Part shown: positions 7,375-15,760 of the stretch, piece by piece | How positions within the stretch are numbered: the first letter of the stretch is position 1 | How the letters are laid out: the number at the start of each line of letters is the position of its first letter | Assembly: GCA_023436145.1 (NCBI GenBank) | Contig: JAEZKP010000076.1 | Location: forward strand, 1 to 48,469 | Length of the DNA stretch: 48,469 bases | From: Fibrobacterota bacterium | GTDB lineage: Bacteria; Fibrobacterota; Chitinivibrionia; Chitinivibrionales; Chitinispirillaceae | Reading direction: 5' to 3' | The notes under the pieces: generated by a model | The model's input: the letters and a program-made list of their open reading frames with translations, nothing else | Databases searched by the model: none | What the model was told of the DNA's origin: nothing | Translations under genes and position numbers: made by a program

Positions 7375-7785
7375 ATGGCTTTTATGGAATGGAATGAGAA
7401 ACTTTCGACTGGAATCAATGAAATTGATAATCAACACAAGAAACTGATAGAACAGATCAATATTTTACATTCCGCTATGCGTGAAAGAAAAGCAAAAGAT
7501 GTCATGGGGAAAATACTTGAAGAACTGAAAGCATATACAAAATATCATTTTTCAACCGAGGAAAAAGCATTTGAAAAATATAATTACTTAGAGAAAATAT
7601 CACATACTCATAAACATAATGATTTGATAAAGCAATTGGATGGAATTATGGATCAATATAGAGCCGGCAGCATGATGATAAGTATCAGCTTGCTTGACTT
7701 TCTCAACAAATGGGTTTCTGAGCATATACAAAAAGATGATATGAAGTACGTTCCAGATCTTCGTGGAAAGGAAATAAGTGTATAA
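7375..7785 (+). CDS. bacteriohemerythrin
   Basis: A 136-residue single-domain hemerythrin with all seven diiron ligands in place: His21 (IDNQHKKL), His58 and Glu62 (HFSTEE), His77 and His81 (HTHKH), His117 and Asp122 (HIQKDDMKY). The domain is a four-helix bundle that binds O2 reversibly. In bacteria it serves in oxygen storage or delivery or as a sensor module; here it is stand-alone, with no fused methyl-accepting or GGDEF domain. Cytosolic. AGGAG ribosome site 7 nt before the ATG. No partner genes on either side. Confidence 0.95.
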   Translation: MAFMEWNEKLSTGINEIDNQHKKLIEQINILHSAMRERKAKDVMGKILEELKAYTKYHFSTEEKAFEKYNYLEKISHTHKHNDLIKQLDGIMDQYRAGSMMISISLLDFLNKWVSEHIQKDDMKYVPDLRGKEISV

Positions 7786-8042
7786 AAAGGATCATCTTTG
7801 ACCATCCCGGCTCAGATAAAATAAACTATATAACGCCATTCGAAATGTCTCCTGACGAGCCCACACGCGCTATTCATAATTCTAATAGTATGTGTGTGAT
7901 TTTCTCCTTTTGAAGGCTTTAGTCCAGGTATTGGTTATTGGGAGATTTGTGCTTTTGCAAAGACATGAAATACAACATTACGATTAGCATGTCAATTACA
8001 GAGCTCTTATTGAAATGCTCTGTAACTGTGCCGTTTTAATTC
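7786..8042. other. intergenic interval holding a 9-bp hairpin
   Basis: No gene seen. The notable element is the TTACAGAGC/GCTCTGTAA hairpin at 7996-8025, listed separately. Confidence 0.4.
7996..8025. terminator. 9-bp perfect hairpin beyond the small coiled-coil gene
   Basis: TTACAGAGC (7996-8004) pairs perfectly with GCTCTGTAA (8017-8025) over a 12-nt loop. It begins 18 nt past the stop of the - strand gene at 8043-8240, the position expected for a terminator, but no T-run follows on that strand. Moderate support only. Confidence 0.4.
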
Positions 8043-8240
8043 TTACTTCGTTTTAACCATCTTCTTATTAGTATTATCCTCTTTCCCCAGTTCTTCTTCG
8101 AGTACCTGGATTGCGCCACTGATCCGAAATAGAGTGTTTTGAAGTTCATTCTGTTTTGCCTGAAGTTCTCTGAGGGCTTTCTGACCGGTAGCGAATTCGG
8201 TTTTTAGTTGAGCGAGACGTTTTTGTAATTGGTCTTTCGT
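8043..8240 (-). CDS. 65-residue coiled-coil protein starting at ACG
   Basis: Too short for standard ORF calling and lacking ATG/GTG/TTG. On the - strand an AAGGAG ribosome site lies 5 nt before an ACG at 8240-8238. The frame then reads TKDQLQKRLAQLKTEF, continues with GQKALRELQAKQNELQ and ISGAIQVLEEELGKE, and ends KMVKTK at TAA 8045-8043. The heptad pattern (Leu/Ile at a/d, rich in Gln, Lys, Glu) and the GAIQxLEEEL end resemble small coiled-coil proteins seen next to phage genes and in bacterial genomes; this is from memory. No in-frame ATG, GTG or TTG exists upstream near the ribosome site. Either ACG is used, or an ATG start has just mutated. No internal stop or frameshift. Confidence 0.6.
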   Translation of the reverse strand, partial: TKDQLQKRLAQLKTEFATGQKALRELQAKQNELQNTLFRISGAIQVLEEELGKEDNTNKKMVKTK

Positions 8241-8722
8241 TTTTGCTCCTTGGAAAAAATATAACCTATTAATTAAATGAAATTTTAACTTTAATGGTTT
8301 ATTGCTTTATAGCTTCAGCGTTTTAAAATCAGAGAAAAATATAGCTGAGACTATATAAAATAATATCAATATATACTGTACTGTTCCGGATTTTTGGAAT
8401 AATCTGGAAACATGTATACTACTGTTAACACCGATTTGATATTTTCATATTCATTGGAAAACTATCTCCCATTTTGCTTTGCAGAAGACAATTTGTAAGG
8501 TGTGATTAAATCAGTTTTGTACGTTTTTTGATCCGGTAGCATTCTCCTTTCTTGATAATGCTTTCTGCATAGTGACAGAAACAGATTATATTATATAAAG
8601 ACGATTAAAGAAATATCCACGGAAAGAAAACAGCTGAACAGTAATCAATTGCTGGAAATTCTTATAGACAAGATACTAACAAACTATAGAATTATATCTA
8701 TCACACCAGGAGAGTCAAATAA
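8241..8722. other. 482-bp AT-rich interval without genes
   Basis: All frames are closed at useful length. It should hold the promoters for the - strand coiled-coil gene and the + strand membrane protein, but I cannot point to a convincing -35/-10 pair. Confidence 0.4.
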
Positions 8723-9523
8723 ATGATTAAGAATCTCAATCTTAACAAAACCCTTTTTATTTTAACTGGTATTACCGCACTAATTGCGGCGGTGGTGGGT
8801 GTTCTTAAGCCAGAGATGTATAATCCTGTGGTAAGTGCCCGATTATTACCGGCTGTGTTTACACAGGATTTTGTGGTGATATTAGCTTCACTGGTATTGA
8901 TTGTTTTAGCAATCTTACTTAAACAGAATGATTATCGAAAGTTGATTGTGATTTACGGTATACTTGGCTTTTTCTTTTACGCATATGGTATTTATTCAAT
9001 CGAGCAGGTATATACTTCATTATATCTACTATATCTCATTATTCTGGCTTGCAGTTTTTATGTTTTGATTTTCAGCATCTCAAGCATGGATAAACATGCG
9101 ATTGAAGGACTTAATATCTCCCCTATTATACGTTACATAGCCGCAGGATACGGTGTATTTATTGCCATTATGTTCAATTTTATTTGGATCAGTCAACTTA
9201 TCCCGCTTTTACGATCTGGTGAACGTATAGAGTATACCTTTTCTGTTTATGTCATTGATCTGGTATTTATCATGCCGGCTTTTGTTATAGCTGCATTTCT
9301 AACAATCCGGAAACGAGCCATAGGTTTAACAGGCCTTCCAGCTCTCTTTATTTTGGGTGTAGGTATCCTTAGCCCTTTAGCATTAGCCGAAGTATTTAAA
9401 CCTTTACGATATGATATGCCTGTAAACCATGGTGAATTTTGGCTCTATAGTATTCTTTCCATGACTTTTCTGTTTTTATCATCAATCTATTTAATTGCTA
9501 TTAAGCGTTCAAAGCAATCGTGA
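8723..9523 (+). CDS. polytopic membrane protein of unknown function
   Basis: A 266-residue, very hydrophobic protein with about seven to eight predicted membrane helices (roughly 10-28, 46-66, 72-92, 96-118, 134-158, 172-195, 203-222, 238-260). The topology is dense with short loops, and there is a final basic tail (AIKRSKQS). Charged loop residues (ERIEYT, KPLRYDMPVNHGEF) are few. I do not recognise the family; no transport, enzyme or sensor motif is evident. AGGAGAG ribosome site supports the ATG. It is a single-gene unit between non-coding DNA and a YdeI-like gene. Confidence 0.75.
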   Translation: MIKNLNLNKTLFILTGITALIAAVVGVLKPEMYNPVVSARLLPAVFTQDFVVILASLVLIVLAILLKQNDYRKLIVIYGILGFFFYAYGIYSIEQVYTSLYLLYLIILACSFYVLIFSISSMDKHAIEGLNISPIIRYIAAGYGVFIAIMFNFIWISQLIPLLRSGERIEYTFSVYVIDLVFIMPAFVIAAFLTIRKRAIGLTGLPALFILGVGILSPLALAEVFKPLRYDMPVNHGEFWLYSILSMTFLFLSSIYLIAIKRSKQS

Positions 9524-9587
9524 TTATGATCGATTAACTTGATTTTTTATAAGGATAAACACCCGAAAATATTTTCTCTTAAAGAGA

Positions 9588-10061
9588 ATGCTTTTAGTAA
9601 TGCGTTTTATTAACTTCAAATATTGGATAGTTTTGAGGAGTTCAAAGATAAAAAACAGGGTATCAATTACTGCCGGGGAAGCACTAGATGAGTGTCTTTG
9701 CTATGGCTGGATCGATGGGGTTATGAAGAGTGAAGGGGATGAGATTTACCTGAAATATTACGCACCACGAGGCAAGAACAGCAAATGGTCAGAGAAAAAT
9801 AAGAGGTCAGTTGAAAGGCTGCGGCGCAGTCAACTGATGACCGAGTATGGAGAGCGAGCGGTTGCCAGAGCACTGGAGAACGGGCAATGGCAAAAGGTGT
9901 CGGAAAAACCGGATTTCGATCACCTCATAACCCAGTTCACCGCCTTACTCCAACACCATAGTGATGTGGCCGAGAGATTTGCCCTCTGCCCGGAATCTAA
10001 AAAAAAACAGTATGTCGGGTTTTACTTCGAGGCGAAAACCGAAGAAACTAAAAACAAGTGA
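9588..10061 (+). CDS. YdeI/OmdA-like protein, probably N-terminally truncated
   Basis: The core ALDECLCYGWIDGVMKS, followed by PRGKNSKWSEKNKRSVERL, is diagnostic of the bacteriocin-protection YdeI/OmpD-associated family. The end (ERFALCPESKKKQYVGFYFEAK...ETKNK) also fits. Family members usually have about 30 more residues before the strand matched here by YWIVLRSSKIKNRVSIT. In this frame the only starts are the two Mets shortly before it, and no good ribosome site is visible. The N-terminal helix therefore seems lost. Function of the family is poorly known (linked to antimicrobial-peptide tolerance). May be a decaying gene. Confidence 0.65.
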   Translation: MLLVMRFINFKYWIVLRSSKIKNRVSITAGEALDECLCYGWIDGVMKSEGDEIYLKYYAPRGKNSKWSEKNKRSVERLRRSQLMTEYGERAVARALENGQWQKVSEKPDFDHLITQFTALLQHHSDVAERFALCPESKKKQYVGFYFEAKTEETKNK

Positions 10062-10150
10062 TTTACTAAGATAGTTGAAGCACTTCGCTATAATAAGAAA
10101 GGCATGCTGTATTGAATACTGCCTGATAATTATTGCAAGTATATGCCCTC

Positions 10151-10171
10151 CCTGACTATATTAATGAGACA
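10151..10171 (+). repeat. left terminal inverted repeat of the IS
   Basis: Starts CCTGAC and ends AATGAGACA. Matches the reverse complement of 11702-11722 at 17 of 21 positions, with a perfect 9-base inner end. Confidence 0.6.
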
Positions 10172-10222
10172 GAATCATGTATTAAATTATAACTAGATTA
10201 GTAGGGCGATAAAGGAAGATAC

Positions 10223-10699
10223 ATGATATTACCAAAAGAAACATTAAGAGAAGAAGCTACAGGGATGGAAGGAGCCCGTAGGGCGACTGGAATCCCTGTA
10301 GCGTGCACCAACCCGCCAGACCCTGAGGTTAAAGCTTATGGCAAAAGAAGAAGACTTACTGTTGCCTACAAAATCAGGGTTATTAATACAGTTGAAGAGC
10401 TCAGGTCCCAGGGTGAAGGTGCTATTGGTGCGTATTTGCGCAAAGAAGGGCTATATTATTCATCGGTTCATAAATGGGCTCAACAGCATAAGCAGGGGTT
10501 ATTGACCACACAGAACCCGGGCAGACGCCAGAAGAGTCATAATGATTTACAATATGAGATTGTTAAGCTGAAGCGGAAACTGGAACAGACCGAGAAAAAG
10601 CTCCGGAAAACAGAGCTTGTCGTAGAGCTCCAAAAAAAACTCTCGGCGATACTGGAGATAGATCTGCCACAGTACGGCGAAGAGAGCGCCGGGAATTGA
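10223..10699 (+). CDS. transposase OrfA (IS3-like helix-turn-helix protein)
   Basis: A 158-residue DNA-binding half of the transposase. KRRRLTVAYKIRVI followed by GEGAIGAYLRKEGLYYSSV and KWAQQ is the usual IS3-type OrfA opening: a basic strand, then a helix-turn-helix that includes the LRxEGLYxS motif. The C-terminal third is a long charged helix (EIVKLKRKLEQTEKKLRKTE) that looks like a leucine-zipper multimerisation region. AAGGA ribosome site before the ATG. It ends in TGA overlapping the TTG start of orfB by four bases (TTGA), so the pair is translationally coupled or could be joined by frameshifting. Confidence 0.85.
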   Translation: MILPKETLREEATGMEGARRATGIPVACTNPPDPEVKAYGKRRRLTVAYKIRVINTVEELRSQGEGAIGAYLRKEGLYYSSVHKWAQQHKQGLLTTQNPGRRQKSHNDLQYEIVKLKRKLEQTEKKLRKTELVVELQKKLSAILEIDLPQYGEESAGN

Positions 10700-11697
10700 T
10701 TAAAATGCATGGTGAGGAGTTGGGTATTGAATATCTGTGTGAATCGCTTGGTGAGCCGCGTTCTTCATGGTATCGTTCACAGCAGATAAGTTTAAAACCG
10801 GATTGTATACGCAAACCGCCACGTAAATTGTCAGCTGAAGAGGAACAAATGGTGCTCAATGTACTTAACTCAGAACGGTTCAGCGATATGGCACCCGGTG
10901 AAATATATGCCACCCTGCTTGATGAGGGTACATATTTATGCTCAGAAAGAACTATGTATCGTATTTTGGAACGAAATCACCAGAATGTTATTCGCAGACA
11001 AGCCGTACCGCGTGAATATGAGAAACCAGAACTGATGGCATCAAGATCTAATGAGCTCTGGTCCTGGGATATAACAAAATTAAAAGGTCCGGCCAAATGG
11101 ACGTATTATTACCTGTACAAGATTATTGATGTTTTCAGCCGTTTTGTAGTAGGATGGATGGTGGCTTATAAAGAGTCTGCAACACTTGCAGAAGCTCTAA
11201 TTAGCGAAACCTGCCTGAAGCAGGAGATTGTAAAGGGTCAACTGACAATTCATGCTGATAATGGCAGTTCAATGACAGCAGCCACGGTAGGTCAATTGCT
11301 TATGGATTTGGGTGTTAATAAAACTCATTCAAGACCATATACTTCAAATGACAATCCATTTTCTGAGTCAGCTTTCAAAACGCTTAAGTACAGACCGGAT
11401 TTTCCAGAAAAATTTATGTCCATTGAGGATGCACGGACTTTCTGCAAAAGCTTTTTTATCTGGTATAACAATGAACATCACCATAGTGGAATAGGGATGC
11501 TGACGCCGGTAAGTGTTCATTATAACAGTTACCAGGAGATTTTGGAGAAAAGATCGATTGTATTAGCTGATGCTTATATGCAGCATCCAGAACGTTTTGT
11601 CAGAGGTATTCCGGATGTAAAACAAGTGCCAGAGAACGTTTGGATCAACAAACCAGAACAGGAAATTCTTACACAGGTCCTAGCTAAGAAAATTTGA
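10696..11697 (+). CDS. transposase OrfB (rve integrase core, DD35E)
   Basis: A 333-residue catalytic transposase of the retroviral-integrase fold. The triad is Asp125 (WSWDITKLKG), Asp188 (IHADNGSS) and Glu224 (FSESAFKTLK), spaced D-62-D-35-E, with the following Lys of IS3-type enzymes. An N-terminal helical HTH_21-like region precedes it, and a C-terminal YNNEHHHSGIGMLTP motif closes the core. It starts with TTG 10696 overlapping the orfA stop; ATG 10705 is a possible alternative. No frameshift or stop is present, so it looks functional. Confidence 0.92.
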   Translation: MIKMHGEELGIEYLCESLGEPRSSWYRSQQISLKPDCIRKPPRKLSAEEEQMVLNVLNSERFSDMAPGEIYATLLDEGTYLCSERTMYRILERNHQNVIRRQAVPREYEKPELMASRSNELWSWDITKLKGPAKWTYYYLYKIIDVFSRFVVGWMVAYKESATLAEALISETCLKQEIVKGQLTIHADNGSSMTAATVGQLLMDLGVNKTHSRPYTSNDNPFSESAFKTLKYRPDFPEKFMSIEDARTFCKSFFIWYNNEHHHSGIGMLTPVSVHYNSYQEILEKRSIVLADAYMQHPERFVRGIPDVKQVPENVWINKPEQEILTQVLAKKI

Positions 11698-11701
11698 AAA
11701 A

Positions 11702-11722
11702 TGTCTCATTTTTATTGACAGG
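11702..11722 (-). repeat. right terminal inverted repeat of the IS
   Basis: Begins TGTCTCATT just after the orfB stop and ends GACAGG. The outer end may extend by a few bases. Confidence 0.6.
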
Positions 11723-12082
11723 TTCCGATGGTTGCTGTAGTCTCGTCTCGAATCAGAAAAATATTCCACTTTAAGAGAAAATTTAAAGGAAATTACATTT
11801 AATTGTTTTTTGCCAAGTCCGAATTACCATATTATAGACTTTGTAAAAACATATGATTTTTGCAGATAAAGCAGACTGGAACCACGAGCAGCTATCGCTT
11901 CAATTTGTTCATCGATATATGGGCAAATAACTATAGGATTTGAAGCTCCATTGCTCATGCTATTGAAATTTTTAAATTGATACTTACATTTATAGTTATC
12001 AATCATTAATTTTGTATAATGATATGATAACTGGTATTTTTGAAAATAATGTCAGACTAAATTGATTGATAAAAGGTTTTTC
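11723..12082. other. 360-bp interval without a supported gene
   Basis: A 60-codon - strand frame (11824-12006) contains a segment reading PIVICPYIDEQIEAIAARG that looks protein-like. It has no ribosome site, no family match and an odd remainder, so I leave it uncalled. It could be a further relic. An AAAAGG site for the next gene lies at the right edge. Confidence 0.35.
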
Positions 12083-12820
12083 ATGAAAGCCAACAAGTAT
12101 CTTACATCATTCATTGTCATCGTAGTCATTACAATCCTTTGCCATTGTTCTCCAGCTCCGATGCTGCAGTCTCCCCGTGTAAAATCAAATATTTCATTTG
12201 GTGTTTCAGGTATGTGGGATAAGCATAACGGAACAGATGGAGAGAACATTTATGAGATTCATCCATTGAATTTAAAATTCGGATTTTTTAACCGGGTCAG
12301 CATCAGTGGAATTTATATACCCTATAGCCTGTTTATCAGAGGTGGTGATATTAAAATATTTATTAATGAACATGGCAAGCCTTCCCTATTTAAAAATGTC
12401 TCTTATGCATTATTCAGTGGCATAAAGGTATATGGCAGTGATTTATATTCTGAGAGAAATGCATATATCGGTACAATATTTGCCACCAGACATCGCTTTA
12501 ATCAACAGGAAATTGAACTCATTCTACAACCTTCATATTTCAATATGAAGTACGAGAGGACGCTGGAAAACATTGAAAAAAGACATCAGAGTAAAGCTGA
12601 TGGAATGCAGATTAATTTCGGTACCATATACACTCCTTTCAATTCCTCAAGATTGAACCTGGAAATAACCATGGGTGCCATGTATCGATATATAAATAAC
12701 AATAAATTTGAAATTTACTATGATGAGTCACAAAAGCCCAAAGCAAAAGATCTGTCGCTCTACAGCAGATGGGTGATACAAACCGGTGTTATTCTTAATA
12801 TTAAATTAAAAGGCAGGTAG
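12083..12820 (+). CDS. outer-membrane-type lipoprotein of unknown function
   Basis: Start set at ATG 12083 (AAAAGG site 7 nt upstream), giving 245 residues; a longer TTG start at 12062 only adds seven. The N-terminus MKANKYL plus a hydrophobic run ends in ITILCHCSPAP. This is a lipoprotein signal with Cys20 or Cys22 as the acylated residue. The rest alternates hydrophobic and polar residues with many aromatic ends (FNRVSISGIYIPYSLF, YRYINNNKFEIYYDE) and finishes in a strand (GVILNIKLKGR). That pattern suggests a beta-rich, perhaps barrel-like envelope protein. No family recognised. The methyltransferase gene follows 57 bp later. Confidence 0.75.
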   Translation: MKANKYLTSFIVIVVITILCHCSPAPMLQSPRVKSNISFGVSGMWDKHNGTDGENIYEIHPLNLKFGFFNRVSISGIYIPYSLFIRGGDIKIFINEHGKPSLFKNVSYALFSGIKVYGSDLYSERNAYIGTIFATRHRFNQQEIELILQPSYFNMKYERTLENIEKRHQSKADGMQINFGTIYTPFNSSRLNLEITMGAMYRYINNNKFEIYYDESQKPKAKDLSLYSRWVIQTGVILNIKLKGR

Positions 12821-12877
12821 AGCGAAACAATTCAAAGAGCAATCTATAAAAACAAATAGTTCCAGGAGCAACGTAAA

Positions 12878-13651
12878 ATGAGCGATAAAGAGCATAATAT
12901 TCACGATTTTGATGTCGCATTGATATGCGAATATTTTTCCAGTTTGGATCGTCAAGGTCCGGGAAGCCGGGAAGCAACAATAAAAGCATTGAGTTTTATC
13001 GATAATATACACGAAAATTCAAAAATTGTTGATCTGGGTTGTGGTACTGGAAATCAAACTATAGTGTTGGCTCAAAACACTCCAGGTAATATCACAGGAA
13101 TTGATTTGTTCCCTGGTTTTATAAACAAACTAAATGAAAACGTGCAAAAATTGGATCTTCAAAGCAGAGTTAAAGGTGTGATTGGTTCAATGGATAAGCT
13201 TGATTTTCAGCCAAATGAATTAGATCTGATTTGGAGTGAAGGAGCAATATATAATATCGGTTTTGAAAAAGGCATGAACTATTGGAATAAGTTTTTGAAA
13301 AAAGGCGGATATGTTGCTGTTACTGAAGCATCATGGTTTACAGAGGACCGGCCGGAAGAGATATTTGATTTTTGGAATAAAGCATATCCCGAAATAGATA
13401 CCATTCCAAACAAAATTGCTCAAATGCAAAAAGCAGGCTATGTTGTTATAGCATCTTTCATATTGCCTGAAATTTGTTGGACCGATAATTTCTTCAAACC
13501 AGCAATAACTGCACAAAAAACATTCCTGGATAAATACAAAGGCAATAAATCCGCCGAAGAATTTATTAAATACGAAAAACACCATGCCCAACTTTACAAT
13601 AAATACAAAGATTATTATGGGTATGTATTTTATATTGGTAAAAAAATGTAA
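12878..13651 (+). CDS. class I SAM-dependent methyltransferase
   Basis: A 257-residue Rossmann-fold methyltransferase. Motif I is VDLGCGTGNQT (Asp52, Gly54, Gly56, Gly58); the acidic ribose-binding residue is in ITGIDLFPGF; motif II/III is NELDLIWSEGAIYNIGFEKGM. The C-terminal region rich in Trp/Tyr (EICWTDNFF, YYGYVFYIGKKM) may shape the acceptor pocket. General resemblance is to UbiE-like small-molecule methyltransferases; the acceptor is unknown. AGGAG ribosome site. Possibly co-transcribed with the lipoprotein gene upstream. A small imperfect hairpin (CAGTCTCAG/CTGAGGACT) lies just past the stop. Confidence 0.9.
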   Translation: MSDKEHNIHDFDVALICEYFSSLDRQGPGSREATIKALSFIDNIHENSKIVDLGCGTGNQTIVLAQNTPGNITGIDLFPGFINKLNENVQKLDLQSRVKGVIGSMDKLDFQPNELDLIWSEGAIYNIGFEKGMNYWNKFLKKGGYVAVTEASWFTEDRPEEIFDFWNKAYPEIDTIPNKIAQMQKAGYVVIASFILPEICWTDNFFKPAITAQKTFLDKYKGNKSAEEFIKYEKHHAQLYNKYKDYYGYVFYIGKKM

Positions 13652-13965
13652 CCCACAGTCTCAGTGCTGAGGACTAATATATTGAAAATAAGCGGCACAA
13701 AGCAGGACATATATTGAGGAAGTTTGTAGCATAATTAATGATGTTTTTCTTATTTACTGTTACATTTGCAGACGTTGCCATTTATTGACATTTTTCAGGA
13801 GATAATAAAAAACAATGCTCTATCCATCTGCAATAATGAAAACAGAGATATCAGTCTATCTTGGGCTGTAAATTACCTGGACTATTTATTTTACCGCCTG
13901 TTGAGGGTTATTTTTGCAGTTGTCAGACTACATCAATTGCTACTTTTATAAACAAAGGAGCTTTT
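13652..13965. other. intergenic interval without a supported gene
   Basis: The frame open from 13861 into the amidohydrolase, and another at 13766-13951, lack ribosome sites and look like chance readings. A short imperfect hairpin lies at about 13658-13677. Confidence 0.4.
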
Positions 13966-15372
13966 ATGAATATCGATTCGATCATTGATGTGCACTGCCA
14001 TTTATTCAATGTCAAATATGCTCTTAAAGAAGTGGCCGCTATTACCTGGAATATGGCACGGTCTAAGTACCCTCATACTTTACCTCCCAACCTGCTGAAA
14101 AAGAGAGGGATAGAAAAAAAATCAAGCGAAAAACCCGGTCTAACTGAAATATTAGAAGAAGCCGGAGATCTCATATCATATGTCGCGCGATTAGTAAAGG
14201 TTTGTAAACGGGACTGTAAATCCAACCACTCATATATGCAGAAAGAGTTCAGACTGAGCAGTCTTGGCTGTAATAAAAATATCATTGCTGTACCTCTCAT
14301 GATGGACATCTATTATGCTCTAGATGATAATAAACACGATCTCCAGTCCATTACGAAACGGAGTGCAGGAGAGTTTGGTGAAAGTGTATTTGATATTGGG
14401 CCTGATGAAATAGATGATTTCCAGGATCATCTGGAAATTCTCAAATCAAAAGTTATGGAGCAACTTTTTACAAATGATACAAATAGAGCAAAAATATCTT
14501 CTTTAGGCAGTAGCAAGGTTATCGAAGACTCTGAATGCACCCTGGATTCCATTTTTAATTCCATAGAAGAAGAATTTCTTAAGAGTCCTCCCAGGATGCG
14601 TGCCACAAATCAGTACCATGGAGTTGAAATGTCTCCCGGTTACAAGGATCATCTGGAAGCTTTGGAAAAATTACACGCTCAAATGAAAGGTTCGATTTAT
14701 CCATTTCTTGCTGTAGATCCTCGAAGAAGAGGAATTATGAAATTAATTACCTCCAAAGTAAATAAAAAAGATGGGCCCTTTTATGGCATTAAACTCTATC
14801 CTCCATTAGGTTATCTCCCTTCAGATCCTAAGCTGGTTCCAATTTTTGATTATTGCCAAGAAAATCATATTCCAATTACTGTGCATTGCTCCGAGGGTGG
14901 TGTTAAAAATCTGAAAAAAAAGAATTATGTGCACAGTACAGAAGATAACTATCCAAGAGAAATCAACAAAGGTGACAAAAGCGCTTTTTATGCACACCCG
15001 GTTAATTGGAAACCGGTACTCAATAAATGGAAGGATCTCCGGCTCAATTTGGCCCATTTCGGTGGCAGTGTACAATACAGCACCGACCCCGGAAGGAAAT
15101 GGATGAATACTATTAAGGAAATCTTAACTGATAAAAATTATAAACATGTCTATACCGATCTTTCTTACTATGTAAAAACCGGATCAATGGATGAAATTCT
15201 GGCCAATAACCAAGATATAAAAGAAAAAATCATGTTTGGAACAGACTACATAATGATAATGTTAGAAAAGGAATTAGGTGGCCTGAAAAATTATTATAAC
15301 AATTTCCGTAATATTGATAAGGCTTTCCTTTACGAAAATGCGAAGAGATTTCTTGGTTTAGATACACTGTGA
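13966..15372 (+). CDS. amidohydrolase-2-type metal-dependent hydrolase
   Basis: Start set at ATG 13966, where AAAGGAG lies 5 nt upstream, giving 468 residues; the open frame extends further up without a start signal. Family signs: the N-terminal metal site DVHCHLFN (His10, His12), the barrel strand YGIKLYPPLGYLPSD, then ITVHCSEGG, LNLAHFGGS, VYTDLSYY and the late aspartate in MFGTDYIM. It ends FLYENAKRFLGL, typical of TIM-barrel hydrolases and decarboxylases of this clan. Longer than the usual 280-350 residues because of an inserted helical segment (about 40-260). Substrate unknown. Cytosolic. Confidence 0.88.
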   Translation: MNIDSIIDVHCHLFNVKYALKEVAAITWNMARSKYPHTLPPNLLKKRGIEKKSSEKPGLTEILEEAGDLISYVARLVKVCKRDCKSNHSYMQKEFRLSSLGCNKNIIAVPLMMDIYYALDDNKHDLQSITKRSAGEFGESVFDIGPDEIDDFQDHLEILKSKVMEQLFTNDTNRAKISSLGSSKVIEDSECTLDSIFNSIEEEFLKSPPRMRATNQYHGVEMSPGYKDHLEALEKLHAQMKGSIYPFLAVDPRRRGIMKLITSKVNKKDGPFYGIKLYPPLGYLPSDPKLVPIFDYCQENHIPITVHCSEGGVKNLKKKNYVHSTEDNYPREINKGDKSAFYAHPVNWKPVLNKWKDLRLNLAHFGGSVQYSTDPGRKWMNTIKEILTDKNYKHVYTDLSYYVKTGSMDEILANNQDIKEKIMFGTDYIMIMLEKELGGLKNYYNNFRNIDKAFLYENAKRFLGLDTL

Positions 15373-15760
15373 CCGGTTGGAACCGGAAATCCCAATGCAA
15401 TGCGTAACATGGAAATCCGTGTTCCATTACAATATGTGAAACTTTTCCTGGGATGGTCAGATTGTTTCGACTCAGTAGCCGATTTAACGAAATTGCCAGA
15501 AAATTATACCGTTACTATATGGGCGAAGTCGGTTTGCAGTCATAAGTCCGGTTGAAGAAACAGATTTCGTGGTATAGCAATCGAATGTTACAGGTCAAAA
15601 CTTTAATCTATCCAATATCTTGCAAACAACTGTAGCTTATTGCTTCACAAGAATAGAGATGAAAAGAGTTGTTCCTTTACCGGGTTCAGGAATTTCCGGT
15701 TTTGTTGTTGCTTTTTTCTATGAAAAGCCCTAAAAATATGATAAACATAAAGGAGCGGTT
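15373..15760. other. 388-bp interval with a histidine-kinase tail fragment
   Basis: Apart from the fragment at 15637-15696 (listed separately), no gene is supported. A + strand segment around 15470-15560 (ending in IWAKSVCSHKSG) could be relic protein sequence. AAAGGAG for the next gene is at the right end. Confidence 0.4.
15637..15696 (-). pseudogene. relic of a histidine kinase C-terminus
   Basis: On the - strand this reads EIPEPGKGTTLFISILVKQ and then stop. It is the end of a HATPase_c domain, matching SEPGKGATFFISIPA of the intact kinase that ends at 18666. The 40 bases 15651-15690 agree with 18704-18743 at 36 positions, in the same orientation. Nothing upstream of the fragment continues the kinase. 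Confidence 0.6.

Larger units (their letters stand above)
10151..11722 (+). mobile_element. IS3-type insertion sequence with two overlapping ORFs
   Basis: About 1.57 kb, containing an orfA/orfB pair bounded by imperfect terminal inverted repeats (10151-10171 and 11702-11722, 17 of 21 matched), each ending internally in ATGAGACA. Both ORFs are full length and the DD35E triad is intact, so the element could still be active. I could not see an obvious target-site duplication outside the repeats, so the exact ends are uncertain by a few bases. It lies between the YdeI-like gene and a lipoprotein gene, inside the accessory region. Confidence 0.75.

Noticed and set aside
11824..12006. 60-codon - strand ORF after the IS
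   Set aside because: Part looks protein-like, but there is no ribosome site, family match or context.
13766..13951. 61-codon + strand ORF and N-terminal extension of the amidohydrolase
   Set aside because: The real amidohydrolase start has a perfect ribosome site at 13955-13961; upstream frames show no start signal or motif.
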